A DNA stretch of 64,000 nucleotides from Caprella mutica (taxonomy: Eukaryota; Arthropoda; Malacostraca; Amphipoda; Caprellidae): assembly GCA_947561585.1 (NCBI GenBank), contig CANNZV010000932.1, positions 248,001 through 312,000 on the forward strand. The letters run 5' to 3'. Positions 37,150 through 48,563 of the stretch are shown piece after piece (within the stretch, counting starts at the first letter, position 1; each line of letters opens with the position of its first letter). A model generated the notes under the pieces. That model made no database searches, was not told the origin of the DNA, and saw only the letters and a list, made by a program, of their open reading frames with translations. The position numbers and the translations under genes are program-made.

Positions 37150-37690
37150 TGTTCTCTCCCAAAATTTAATGAACTGCTAACTGGATAATAACCAATCGTC
37201 ACACCAAGTTTGATGCAATACGGTTTAATTCTTTTTGAGTTATTGAGTTATAAATGACCTTGACCTTTGACAGGACCGCTCCCAAAATTCTAACAGATGG
37301 TTCATGGACATTGACCAATTGTACCATCAAATTTCTGACAATTTGGTTGAATACTTTTTGAGTTATGAGTTACAAATGGCCTTGACCTTGATCTTTGACC
37401 TTTGACCCGATCACACCTAAAATCTAACAAAATGGTTCATGCATATTGACCAATCGTCCCACTAAGTTTCAAGCAATATGTTTCAATACTTTTTGAGTTA
37501 TAAAAGATCATGACCTTGACCTTTGACCAGGTCACTCCCAAAATACTATCAGCAGGTCACTGGACATGGACCAATTGTTTCACCAAATTTCAAGCAATTT
37601 GGTTGAAAACTTTTTCAGTTAAGCGATTAACAAGATGATAAATAAATAAATAAATAAATAAATCCGATGAAAATATGACCTTCCCGCATT
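37150..37690 (+). mobile_element. Dispersed repeat with internal 120-130-bp periodicity and (AAAT)n tail
   Basis: About four degenerate units contain CTTTTTGAGTTAT, GACCTTGACCTTTGA and ATTGACCAAT(T/C)GT phrases, followed by (AAAT)n at 37639-37662 and ATGACCTTCCCGCATTCTGC. Sequence of this style is common in arthropod and mollusc genomes and may be the 3' tail region of a retroelement. Class is not determinable here. Confidence 0.55.
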
Positions 37691-38027
37691 CTGCGAAGGT
37701 AATTAGTAAAATATCCTGCTATTCTTGTAGCAAGATAATCAATTTTTAGGTAATTAATATAGTTTTCCCATTCAATCAAATTATTCTGTTGAATTATGAT
37801 TTTTGTAAAACCATAAAAATTATATATGTATACTACGACCTCCCACGATATTAATCGAACAATTACATTGTATACAAATTCAAAATTTATTTTTGTTGTT
37901 TTTAAATACGTTCTATATAATATTGCGTTGTATCGTAAATTGTGCAAAGAGCTATTAGTACATAAATTTTATTTGGAACTCCAAAATAACTTTATACTAA
38001 ATACAGGTTCATCAAATACCAAACTGT
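37691..38027. other. AT-rich spacer
   Basis: AT-rich unique sequence with chance open frames on both strands. Nothing supportable. Confidence 0.45.
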
Positions 38028-38126
38028 GAGTCTGTCACTCCAGAAATGACAACAAAACTCGACTAAACATCAATAAAAGAGACAGCGAATTATCGGCTGG
38101 TGTAACTTTCTCTGCCAATCAACACT
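38028..38126 (+). repeat. Inverted duplication, right arm flank of segment C'
   Basis: GAGTCTGTCACTCCAGAAAT and the following AAAACTCGACTAAACATCAA... down to CCAATCAACACT are the reverse complement of 4950-5055 with few differences. This is the unique flank immediately before the 42-bp array. Confidence 0.85.
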
Positions 38127-38926
38127 GCAAATACAATATCTGTAGAGAGAGGTATAGTAGCTCTAGAACTGCAAATACAATATCTGTAGACAGAGGTAGT
38201 AGCTTTAGAACTGCAAATACAATATCTGTAGACAGAGGTAGTAGCTCTAGAACTGCAAATACAATATCTGTAGACAGAGGTAGTAGCTCTAGAACTGTAA
38301 ATACAATATCTGTAGACAGAGGTAGTAGCTCTAGAACTGCAAATACAATATCTGTAGACAGAGGTAGTAGCTTTAGAACTGCAAATACAATATCTGTAGA
38401 CAGAGGTAGTAGCTCTAGAACTGCAAATACAATATCTGTAGACAGAGGTAGTAGCTCTAGAACTGCAAATACAATATCTGTAGACAGAGATAGTAGCTCT
38501 AGAACTGCAAATACAATATCTGTAGACAGAGGTAGTAGCTCTAGAACTGCAAATACAATATCTGTAGACAGAGGTAGTAGCTCTAGAACTGCAAATACAA
38601 TATCTGTAGACAGAGGTAGTAGCTCTAGAACTGCAAATACAATATCTGTAGACAGAGGTAGTAGCTCTAGAACTGCAAATACAATATCTGTAGACAGAGG
38701 TAGTAGCTCTAGAACTGTAAATACAATATCTGTAGACAGAGGTAGTAGCTCTAGAACTGTAAATACAATATCTGTAGACAGAGGTAGTAGCTCTAGAACT
38801 GCAAATACAATATCTGTAGACAGAGGTAGTAGCTCTAGAACTGCAAATACAATATCTGTAGACAGAGGTAGTAGCTCTAGAACTGCAAATACAATATCTG
38901 TAGACAGAGGTAGTAGCTTTAGAACT
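38127..38926 (+). repeat. 42-bp minisatellite, 19 copies
   Basis: The unit GCAAATACAATATCTGTAGA+CAGAGGTAGTAGCTCTAGAACT is almost invariant. The first unit is longer (GAGAGAGGTATAGTAG) and is the one that resembles the single copy at 4908-4955. Variation is limited to single bases (GTAAATAC, AGCTTTAG, GAGATAG), which indicates recent expansion. Confidence 0.97.
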
Positions 38927-39448
38927 GCATCAAATGACTGTTAGTAGCACTACAAAGACTGTGACTCTTAACTGCATCAAATGACTGTTAGTAGCACTAC
39001 AAAGTCTGTGACTCTTAACTGCATCAATTGACTGTTAGTAGCACTACAAACACTGTGACTCTTAACTGCATCAATTGACTGTTAGTAGCACTACAAAGTC
39101 TGTGACTCTTAACTGCATCAATTGACTGTTAGTAGCACTACAAACACTGTGACTCTTAACTGCATCAATTGACTGTTAGTAGCACTACAAAGTCTGTGAC
39201 TCTTAACTGCATCAAATGACTGTTAGTAGCACAACAAAGACTGTGACTCTTAACTGCATCAAATGACTGTTAGTAGCACTACAAAGACTGTGACTCTTAA
39301 CTGCATCAAATGACTGTTAGTAGCACTACAAAGTCTGTGACTCTTAACTGCATCAAATGACTGTTAGTAGCGTTACAAAGTCTGTGACTCTTAACTGCAT
39401 CAATTGACTGTTAGTAGCACTACAAAATCTGTGACTTTTAACTGCATC
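38924..39448 (+). repeat. 47-bp minisatellite, about 11 copies
   Basis: The unit starts ACTGCATCAAATGACTGTTA and continues GTAGCACTACAAAGTCTGTGACTCTTA. It abuts the 42-bp array directly, sharing AACTGCA. Variants AAATG/AATTG and AAAGACTG/AAAGTCTG/AAACACTG alternate in two-unit blocks at 39000-39210. Confidence 0.97.
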
Positions 39449-39792
39449 GTGTTTCTCTCTCACTCAGTACCTAACTTGAAGCGTAAATATGTTCAGAGTG
39501 ATCTGTAAATGCGGATCAGTAGTCAGTAGTTTGTTTGTGTGTCACTTTCCTCAATGATCTTTATTTACTGAAATACTGACATAAAAGTGTATATTAGATG
39601 TTTTAAATTTTATTTAATGGTGAATAAACCATTCCAAGCCATAGTAATCTTTCGATTTCCTCTAACTAGGAGTTTAAAATTAGTTTCAACTTTCTCAATC
39701 ATCTCCTCTACAGGACGATATGCACAAGGTTTGAAATATATTGATGGTAAATACACCATTCCAAGCCATAGTAAATGTCACTTTCCTGATCT
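39449..39792. other. Spacer with a short duplication
   Basis: A phrase around ACCATTCCAAGCCATAGTAA occurs at about 39627-39647 and again at about 39756-39776. No gene supported. Confidence 0.5.
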
Positions 39793-39926
39793 CCATGAGA
39801 TTATATTCGAAATGTGTCTATTTCAGGTACAAGAAGAAACTGACCAACAAATTGGATTGGTTGTCGGCACTGAGTGTGTTTGTACTGCAGGCCTCTCAAT
39901 GTTTGGTTTGGACTCACTATAAACAT
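39793..39926 (+). repeat. Inverted duplication, right arm segment B' (duplicated exon-like piece)
   Basis: Near-identical inverted copy of 4613-4746. It has an acceptor-like TGTCTATTTCAG ending at 39826 and an open frame from 39828 with a hydrophobic core (WLSALSVFVLQASQCLVW) that might span a membrane. A GT at 39937 is a weak donor, but using it with the acceptor at 39962 would leave a 26-base intron, and the reading phases do not join. Whether it is a live exon or a dispersed copy of one is unresolved. Confidence 0.6.
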
Positions 39927-39962
39927 TGCAATTTAGGTAATTTCTTCGTTACTGTCTTTCAG

Positions 39963-40079
39963 GTTGATTTACCAATACCAACTGCAATCGGTTATGGAAC
40001 ACAAAGAACTGTCAAAAGAGAGAATGACGGCACACAAAGAGATTGACATGTCAAAGAACGGTCACGTCAATCAGTTCAG
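39963..40079 (+). CDS. Candidate internal coding exon, unrecognised protein
   Basis: This is the best-formed exon in the window. The acceptor is strong (TTCTTCGTTACTGTCTTTCAG, ending 39962) and the donor is close to consensus (TTCAG|GTAAGTGT, intron from 40080). Length is 117 bases, a multiple of three. Read in phase with one base completing the upstream codon, it is open for 38 codons: LIYQYQLQSVMEHKEL, then SKERMTAHKEIDMSKNGHVNQF. The segment is hydrophilic, rich in Lys, Glu, His and Met, and probably helical and cytosolic or linker-like. The other frame (VDLPIPTAIGYG...) stops before the donor. No neighbouring exon with matching phase was identified: the preceding 39827-39936 candidate does not join it. 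No protein family is recognised. It lies inside the right arm region of the inverted duplication but has no counterpart in the left arm. Confidence 0.45.
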
Positions 40080-42268
40080 GTAAGTGTTAATTATTGTCAC
40101 ATATATGTATCAAAATATAGATTTCTATTGATTGTCTTTCAGCTTATACATCTCTATGATAGTCGTCACAATGGTTTCTTAACTAATGCAGATATAATAT
40201 TTTTTTTCAAATATATTTTTTTTCACCTATCCAGAGACCAATTATCTGCCATGGATTAAAAACTATCATAAGTTAAAATGAAATCTATAAATTGTAACTT
40301 CGAAATCTCGCATATATACATCGGATTCAAATTATTGAAGATATAAAGTTTAATTCGGAGTGAGGGAGTTTCTTTCGTATCAGTCAGTAACTAATTATTC
40401 CATTTCTTTTGAAACTAATTAAAAATGTCCAAACGATCAGAAATGGATCAGATGTTCCCCCCATTCAGACTTTTAGATTTTTTAGACCAAAGGCGGCGTT
40501 TTTCGCACTTCGCGAGATTCCCGATTAAAGTTTTTTCCTGAAGTCTGATCTTGCCAAAGTTTCTGATATTAACTATTTCATTTTTTCTGGAATTGAGGAG
40601 CCCACAGCTCAGGTTTTATATTTTTAACTAAATACTTTAAGAATTTGACATCAGATTTGCTTGGGTATTAATTAATATATACATGTAAGAATATATTTAT
40701 TTATTCTGATTCATATAATTCATTCATTGATGTTTTCATCCTCATTACAATTAGTTTAAACTAAGTTTTTCAAATTATTGAATCTAAGTTACAGATTCGA
40801 TACCACAGGGCAAAGATTCACTTTTTGGTGAATAGAAAGAACAATAATATTAATGTACATAAAGTACACCAGGTAATATTTGACGACAGAGGGATTCTTT
40901 TTCCGTAACCAGACACTGGATGTTAGAGAGCATGTTTCCAATGACAATGGAGTTGTTAATCGCTCAGTGAGAGCCAGATGAAGTTTTTTTTCCCCTAACA
41001 CAGAAATCTGACTAATAATAGATGCTAATGTGTTGTAATGAACTGAATCTGATTGTAGGGAGAGAAACACTGACGCTATAACAGACACTGACGCTATAAC
41101 AGGTGCTGTGAGTGTCACATTTGGGGAAAGATAGTGAAGCAGGTGTTGCTCTCAGTAAAAACATATTTTTTTGTGTTCGTTCTTGACTAGATGGAATAGG
41201 TGTTTTCCATATAAGTTGTAAGGAGAGGATTGAGTCCATTTCACCCGCTTTTTGATGGTAGGCTCTTCTTTCCAATAAGGGTAAGCTGTTCCGGGATATA
41301 CAGAAGGCACTAGTCTGGGTATGAGGCCTATCCGGAGGATCTACATCATCTTATGTTTCTTTTAATGTATCTGTTTTTTTATGTATCTGTTTAAAAGTTA
41401 TTCGTAATTGTTATTACCTACCAGCTGTTGGTCCCGTGGAGGCTCGTCATCGGCATATCACCAAGACCAATTATTTCAATCTCTTTACTCTTCTAATCGC
41501 AATTGATTATTTAGCACCTGACAAGCATCTCTCCCCTTCTCTCCTTGTGACGAGTAGTTGGAGTATGGTAATCACGTGTCAAAATGGTCATGTAAAATCA
41601 CTGCTGACAACTCATAAGTTATCAGTCGGTAACCTGAGTAGGCAGAACTCTAAATCTGGGACAATCGTGCCTGAGATTCATCCCCAGTGTAAATAGGCCT
41701 TATGGTAACTATATATCGATTCATTAATTGTTCAAAATAGAAATGGATATATTCAAGATATGTATATGAATATACATTTTCACAAGTATTATTCAGTAGT
41801 TTTTTACATGAGTACTAAATAATATATAATACAGAATTCTAAACCATGGTTTTAATCTATCTTTTTAATTTATATTTCCAGATTTCCCAATCCTCTTGAA
41901 ATTGCTACACAGTTCGTTATTATTGGAGTCGAATTTTCTAATGAATGAGTCGAATCGTGTCTTTGGCTTAATCCATAAAGCAATTAAAAACTTCATTAGA
42001 AACCATTTTAATTATGATTTTTTTTCTGGAAGAGATTGGTTGAGGGGGCTTGATTTATACACCAATTAATATGTGTAAAACCGGAAAGATATTCCGTCTA
42101 TAACAATTTTGTAGTACTTAATGATTCTCATACATTTCGATTTGAGTTAATTTGGAAGAGTTATTATTAAAGAGATTATAATTATAAAAACTTTCTAATA
42201 CATTATATTAGTAAATTTGCATTTCTTTGTAATCTTATAAATTGTAGTTTTATGTATTCCAATTGAGT
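40080..42268. other. AT-rich noncoding stretch (possible intron)
   Basis: If the exon at 39963-40079 is real, this is the start of its downstream intron. An open frame at 41436-41696 (86 codons) has somewhat balanced composition but no splice pairing; minus-strand frames at 40789-41275 carry a duplicated SVIASV/SVCYSV piece from the CTGACGCTATAACAG dinucleate repeat near 41070-41100. None is supported as a gene. Confidence 0.45.
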
Positions 42269-42765
42269 TAATACACAGAGAAAAAAGTTTACTCATATCT
42301 TACGGGTCATCAATTTATGCTTTGAATCAATTTATTACGTGAGTTCGTTGGACTTTATTCATGTTTTCATGTGTGTTCACAACTATGACATGGTGTGTCA
42401 TCAAACAGTAGTTAATTCAATTATTTTTATGGATCGAATCAACTTACTGTGAGAGTTAAAAGTTACTTTTTTGATTATTTTAAAGTATGTTGAAACAACT
42501 ATTAGAGTGTATTGTAGTAACTCACAAAGACTGTTAGTCCAATGTATCTGGTGTATAAATTCACTTACTATGCGAGTTGGCGCAACTTTTTTTAAGTTTT
42601 GGAGTGAGTCAAAACGACTGTTTTGTTTTAACCCACGTCAGTTTAATTACTATTAAATAGTACCTGCAACTCACCACGTAGGTAGGCGCGCAAATAACCC
42701 ATTCAAATGAGTCAAAACAAATCCAATTTGATTCGATTTAACTAATCCTTTCTCTGTGTGTATTA
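42269..42765. mobile_element. MITE with CACAGAGAAA-type inverted ends (497 bp)
   Basis: Left end TAATACACAGAGAAAAAAG and right end CTTTCTCTGTGTGTATTA are imperfect inverted repeats (right end has one extra CA). The interior has further weak inverted similarity (GAGTCAAAAC, GAGTTGG...CAACTC) and repeated ACTTACTRTGNGAGTT phrases at about 42443 and 42565. There is no transposase and the target duplication is unclear. Confidence 0.55.
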
Positions 42766-43962
42766 TAATATAAGGAAATTTTCGAGTAATCGAACCTTGT
42801 GCAATTCCGATCATCAAAAAATACAGTTTATTATAATTATAATTTAACCTCTATTTTTAATTATCATTTATTATTTTCTTAGATCGCCAAAATGTTGGAC
42901 ATTTTTCTTATTTTTTTTTTCGCACGAGATTCGTTTTACTTTCATTTGTTTATTTAGCAGTTCGCTTCATAATTTATTTATTTGTTCACTAATTAAGGCT
43001 TTCCTTTGTAGAAGTGTTTCGTTGACAGCGTAATGTTTGGTTGAGACTGTCATAAGTTGTTCAAAATAAACAAATCATTGTTTTATTTACGGTCCCATTT
43101 AAATGGATGTATGAAATATTTTCACCGTGACTGACATGTTTACCACTTAGCGGAGAAAATATTTAGGAATATATGTATTGCTTTGATGCTTGTGAATTTA
43201 AATAAACAATCTAATCATCGTTGGTCTGATTTTCCTTTTATAATTCAAACAAACTACTTTTAAATACACAAAATTTGATATTTAAAAAAACTTGTAGTTT
43301 GCACATAAAAGAGAATTCAAATATTTATCTCGATAAATATTTTAAGAAATTCTTTATTGGGAGCCATTTATTGCGACCAAGCCACTTAGTATAAATAAGC
43401 CACTTTTTGCGACCAAAAGTTTTGATTGTTAAGTTACAAATAACATCAATACTTATGATATTGAAAACCCGTCGTTATTCATAAAGGGAAAGAACAGTTG
43501 TAGCAATATAAACTTTATTAAGTAGTGGTCGAATGAGCGTCACGTTCTTCTTATACGATATAGGTACCTCATATATCATTAATGTTACTAAATTAACAAA
43601 AATGTAAGTATAATATGTTTTAGTATAATATTTTCGCACAATGGATCTCTAAGTGTTGCATCACACATTGGAATCGCAACTCTTCCTCTGGTCGTAAAGT
43701 GCAAATCATTTTAATGGACTCAGATTGTGCCAACACCATAACAATAACAATGAAGAGTCCCAGCAGTCTGATATTAACAGCGTTAACGTCTAAGCAATAG
43801 AGACGTTAAATATGGACATTGACTGCGTTACTGCTCATTGAACAGCTAGAAAGAGTGAAGGATACACTTGCCTTGGAGTAAAACATGGCCATAATTAGTC
43901 GATTTGAAAAGAGAAAACCTGGACTTAATTCTCCACTCATTTGTGTTGTTAGACCAAAGTAA
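42766..43962. other. AT-rich noncoding stretch
   Basis: A short phrase TTTATTGCGACCAA / TTTTTGCGACCAAAA is repeated at about 43367-43380 and 43404-43420. Nothing else supportable. Confidence 0.5.
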
Positions 43963-45069
43963 TGAGGGGTTATTGGTCTTAGACACTGAGGGGTTATTGG
44001 TCTTAGACACTGAGGGGTTATTGGTCTTAGACACTGAGGGGTTATTGGTCTTAGAGACTGAGGGGTTATTGGTCTTAGAAACTGAAGGGTTATTGGTCTT
44101 AGAAACTGAGGGGTTATTGGTCTTAGAAACTGAGGGGTTATTGGTCTTAGAGACTGAGGGGTTATTGGTCTTAGAAACTGAGGGGTTATTGGTCTTAGAA
44201 ACTGAGGGGTTATAGGTCTTAGAAACTGAGGGGTTATTGGTCTTAGAAACTGAGGGGTTATTGGTCTTAGAGACTGAGGGGTTATTGGTCTTAGAAACTG
44301 AAGGGTTATTGGTCTTAGAAACTGAGGGGTTATTGGTCTTAGAAACTGAGGGGTTATTGGTCTTAGAAACTGAGGGGTTATTGGTCTTAGAAACTGAGGG
44401 GTTATTGGTCTTAGAAACTGAGGGGTTATTGGTCTTAGAAACTGAGGGGTTATTGGTCTTAGAAACTGAGGGGTTATTGGTCTTAGAAACTGAGGGGTTA
44501 TTGGTCTTAGAAACTGAGGGGTTATTGGTCTTAGAAACTGAGGGGTTATTGGTCTAAGAAGCTGAGGGGTTATTGGTCTTAGAAACTGAGGAGTTATTGG
44601 TCTTAGAAACTGAGGGGTTATTGGTCTTAGAAACTGAGGGGTTATTGGTCTTAGAAACTGAGGGGTTATTGGTCTTAGAAACTGAGGGGTTATTGGTCTT
44701 AGAAACTGAGGGGTTATTGGTCTTAGAAACTGAGGGGTTATTGGTCTTAGAAACTGAGGAGTTATTGGTCTTAGAAACTGAGGGGTTATTGGTCTTAGAA
44801 ACTGAGGGGTTATTGGTCTTAGAAACTGAGGGGTTATTGGTCTTAGAAACTGAGGGGTTATTGGTCTTAGAAACTGAGGGGTTATTGGTCTTAGAAACTG
44901 AGGGGTTATTGGTCTTAGAAACTGAGGGGTTATTGGTCTTAGAAACTGAGGGGTTATTGGTCTTAGAAACTGAGGAGTTATTGGTCTTAGACACTGAGGG
45001 GTTATTGGTCTTAGAAACTGAGGGGCTATTGGTCTTAGACACTGAGGGGTTATTGGTCTTAGAAACTGA
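43963..45069 (+). repeat. 24-bp minisatellite, about 46 copies
   Basis: The unit AGGGGTTATTGGTCTTAGAA+ACTG is a multiple of three and open on both strands: ETEGLLVL on plus, SKTNNPSV on minus. Edge units carry GACACTG at both ends; central units carry GAAACTG. Two units have stops on plus (TATAGGTC at about 44211, GTCTAAGAA at 44553), so the plus frame is split. The near-uniform sequence is explained by homogenisation, and no start, splice or flanking exon supports coding. Confidence 0.95.
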
Positions 45070-45174
45070 TGTAATTTGTCGCTATTGGTGTATAGTTATT
45101 TTTCTGCTAGATATAGCTACTGAATCAATCTAAAGTTAATTCCAAAGTTTTGCTACTCCATCTCTTTCCATAAA
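45070..45174. other. Short spacer
   Basis: Unique spacer between the 24-bp array and segment A'. Confidence 0.5.
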
Positions 45175-45490
45175 CTTTGCTATGCAAATCCCCTTTCTTT
45201 GGTCTTTGTGCCAATAACGTAAGACTTCATCTGCATTGAATTGAGGCTAAAGTTGCGCTTATTCGACCGCAAAAGAATCCCCACCTCACGCAGAAGGGTT
45301 CACCGTAATGCTGTGCAGCGTAACGAAACTATTGACAAATTGTGCCTTTATTCGGTGTGTTATTTTTACGAATGCTATCATTACAGAGGTCTTGTGAGCT
45401 CTCAAATTCCATGACAAAACCAACCTGCTTAGCAATTCAGATTTCAGATTCCTCTCATCAATAAAAATCACACCGAGGCGCTAATGGCGC
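45175..45490 (+). repeat. Inverted duplication, right arm segment A'
   Basis: Reverse complement of 3937-4245. Differences are few: GTGATTTTT versus GTTATTTTT, a 7-base AAATCTG insertion here, and scattered single bases. It closes the right arm begun at 38028. Confidence 0.85.
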
Positions 45491-46562
45491 TCAATGGTGG
45501 GTCATTAAATATTTCTATTGATCAAGATTGTGTACAAATTGATCAACAATCATGCCCTCTCTTGGATATGTTGAAGATGGAAATTGTGGTTTATGTGCTT
45601 GGCCAGATAAATAAAGTTTACTAAAAGAATAATTAGTTGACTATACAATTATGTTGGCTATGAAATTGAAGAAGTTTTAGTTTTGGTGGTCACTACCAAT
45701 GTATAGAACATACTAAATGGGTAATTCAAATAAGAACATGAAAAGAAACGTCAAATTTCAGATCACCTATAAATATTTTGATTAATATTTGAATTTTCTT
45801 TAAATGAATTATTTTCAAAACGTATGAATCTGAAATCCTTAACTGAAAACAAACATACATAGGTAACAATGATGATTAAGTTCCTGATTGGATGACACTA
45901 ATAAAATTATGTATCAAGCTGCTATGGTTCTCCGGTTCGAACAAACGCTCAAAGCTCATTGAAGACACAACTTTGGTGATAAAAATGTTGGCATTGCGCT
46001 ACTGGGACTCGTGAATGAGAAACAAAAACTAAAAATGCTAATTAACGAAATGAAGAAGACTGAGCCGTTTTCATTAGGTAGGCTGTGTTTTTGGAGAGAA
46101 AATGGCACTCGACAGACAGCTTGTGTACCTACTTACAAATTAAGATCAACAGTCTTATTGTTTTGGTAGCGGCAGACCGTGTGTGCCTTGCGGTGGCAAA
46201 TTAATTCCTAACTCACTAATCATATCGCACAGGAATTAAGTCAATAGACTTGGTAAACACTAAAGTAGCAAAGGAAAGAAAATTAAAATTTGTACAATTT
46301 TAGGTCTTAGTGCGAGAGATTGTTCATTCCCTAAATTTCATTATTTCACTTAATATTTTTTACCATGTTAATATGTATTTACTTTAATTAAATACACTAA
46401 CGAATATATGTAGTACAATTCTTAAGATAAATAACGATAAGAACGTATAATTAAAGATATAACTGTAAAATGCAATAGTTTCCCATTTTAATATATCTGA
46501 AAGTTTTCTATGATTCATAGTTTGTGATAGAAAACGATAAGCCTAAAAAGTGATGCATTCAT
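45491..46562. other. AT-rich noncoding stretch
   Basis: No coding island or array supported. Confidence 0.5.
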
Positions 46563-48563
46563 TGTCAAGACTCTTACTGTGGATGCATTGGCAAGACTCT
46601 TACTGTGGATGAATTGTCAAGACTCTTACTGTGGATGCATTGCCAAGACTCTTGCTAAGGATGCATTGACAAGACTCTTACTGTGGATGCATTGGCAAGA
46701 CTCTTACTTTGGATGCATTGCCAAGACTCTTACTTTGGATGCATTGGCAAGACTCTTACTGTGGATGCATTGGCAAGACTCTTACTGTGGATGCATTGTC
46801 AAGACTCTTACTGTGGATGCATTGCCAAGACTCTTGCTAGGGATGCATTGGCAAGACTCTTACTTTGGATGCATTGGCAAGACTCTTACTTTGGATGCAT
46901 TAGCAAGACTCTTACTGTGGATGCATTGGCAGGACTCTTACTTTGGATGCATTGTCAAGACTCTTACTGTGGATGCATTGTCAAGACTTACTGTGGATGC
47001 ATTGTCAAGACTCTTACTGTGGATGCATTGGCAAGACTCTTACTGTGGATGCATTGTCAAGACTCTTACTGTGGATGCATTGTCAAGACTCTTACTGTGG
47101 ATGCATTGGCAAGACTCTTACTGTGGATGCATTGTCAAGACTCTTACTGTGGATGCATTGGCAAGACTCTTACTGTGGATGCATTGGCAAGACTCTTACT
47201 GTGGATGCATTGTCAAGACTCTTACTGTGGATGCATTGGCAAGACTCTTACTGTGGATGCATTGGCAAGACTCTTACTGTGGAAGCATTGTCAAGACTCT
47301 TACTGTGGATGCATTGGCAAGACTCTTACTGTGGATGCATTGCCAAGACTCTTACTGTGGATGAATTGGCAAGTCTCTTACTGTGGATGCATTGCCAAGA
47401 CTCTTACCGTGGATGCATTATCAAGTCTCTTACAGTGGATGCATTGCCAAGTCTCTTACTGTGGATGCATTGGCAAGTCTCTTACTGTGGATGCATTGTC
47501 AAGTCTCTTACTGTGGATGCATTGCCATGTCTCTTAGTGTGGATGCATTGTCAAGTCTCTTACTTTGGATGCATTGTCAAGTCTCTTACTGTGGATGCAT
47601 TGTCAAGTCTCTTACTGTGGATGCATTGCCAAGTCTCTTACTATGGATGCATTGTCAAGTCTCTTACTGTGGATGCATTGCCAAGTCTCTCACTGTGGAT
47701 GCATTGCCAAGTCTCTTACTTTGGATGCATTATCAAGACTCTTACTTTGGATGCATTGCCATGTCTCTTAGTGTGGATGCATTGTCAAGTCTCTTACTGT
47801 GGATGCATTGCCAAGTCTCTTACTTTGGATGCATTGTCAAGACTCTTACTGTGGATGCATTGCCAAGACTCTTACTTTGGATGCATTGCCATGTCTCTTA
47901 GTGTGGATGCATTGTCAAGTCTCTTACTGTGGATGCATTGCCAAGTCTCTTACTATGGATGCATTGTCAAGTCTCTTACTGTGGATGCATTGCCAAGTCT
48001 CTCACTGTGGATGCATTGCCAAGTCTCTTACTTTGGATGCATTATCAAGACTCTTACTTTGGATGCATTGCCATGTCTCTTAGTGTGGATGCATTGTCAA
48101 GTCTCTTACTGTGGATGCATTGCCAAGTCTCTTACTTTGGATGCATTGTCAAGACTCTTACTGTGGATGCATTGCCAAGACTCTTACTTTGGATGCATTG
48201 CCATGTCTCTTAGTGTGGATGCATTGTCAAGTCTCTTACTTTGGATGCATTGTCAAGTCTCTTACTGTGGATGCATTGTCAAGTCTCTTACTGTGGATGC
48301 ATTGTCAAGACTCTTACTGTGGATGCATTGCCAAGTCTCTTACTGTGGATGCATTGCCAAGTCTCTTACTTTGGATGCATTGTCAAGACTCTTACTGTGG
48401 ATGAATTGCCAAGACTCTTACTTTGGATGCATTGCCATGTCTCTTACTGTGGATGCATTGCCAAGTCTCTTACTGTGAATGCATTGTCAAGTCTCTTACT
48501 GTGGATGCATTATGAAGACTCTTACTTTGGATGCATTATAAAGACTCTTACTGTGGATGCATT
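46563..48563 (+). repeat. 26-bp minisatellite, about 77 copies, with 312-bp higher-order period
   Basis: The unit ACTCTTACTGTGGATGCATT+GGCAAG lacks stop codons in all three plus frames. Because 26 is not a multiple of three, every frame cycles through the same peptide (MDALxRLLLWMHCQDSYCGCI...), and frames of up to 511 codons result. The left part has CAAGACTC units and the right part (after about 47370) mainly CAAGTCTC units. From 47520 a 12-unit (312 bp) block recurs: marker units at 47641, 47691, 47755 and 47885 reappear at 47953, 48003, 48067 and 48197. The ORFs are treated as by-products. Confidence 0.96.

Noticed and set aside
39827..40079. Joining the duplicated exon-like piece to the exon at 39963 as two exons of one gene
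   Set aside because: The intervening GT-AG would be only 26 bases and the open phases do not match.
41436..41696. 86-codon ORF as a coding exon
   Set aside because: Composition is somewhat balanced, but no acceptor/donor pair or recognised family.
43904..45133. Leu/Glu-rich (ETEGLLVL) and Ser/Asn-rich (SKTNNPSV) repeat proteins
   Set aside because: By-products of a 24-bp unit; plus frame is interrupted at about 44211 and 44553 and both strands are equally open.
46579..48478. Overlapping ORFs of up to 511 codons, Cys/Trp-rich repeat peptide
   Set aside because: Fully explained by a stop-free 26-bp unit read in three frames; no splice sites, start context or flanking coding sequence.
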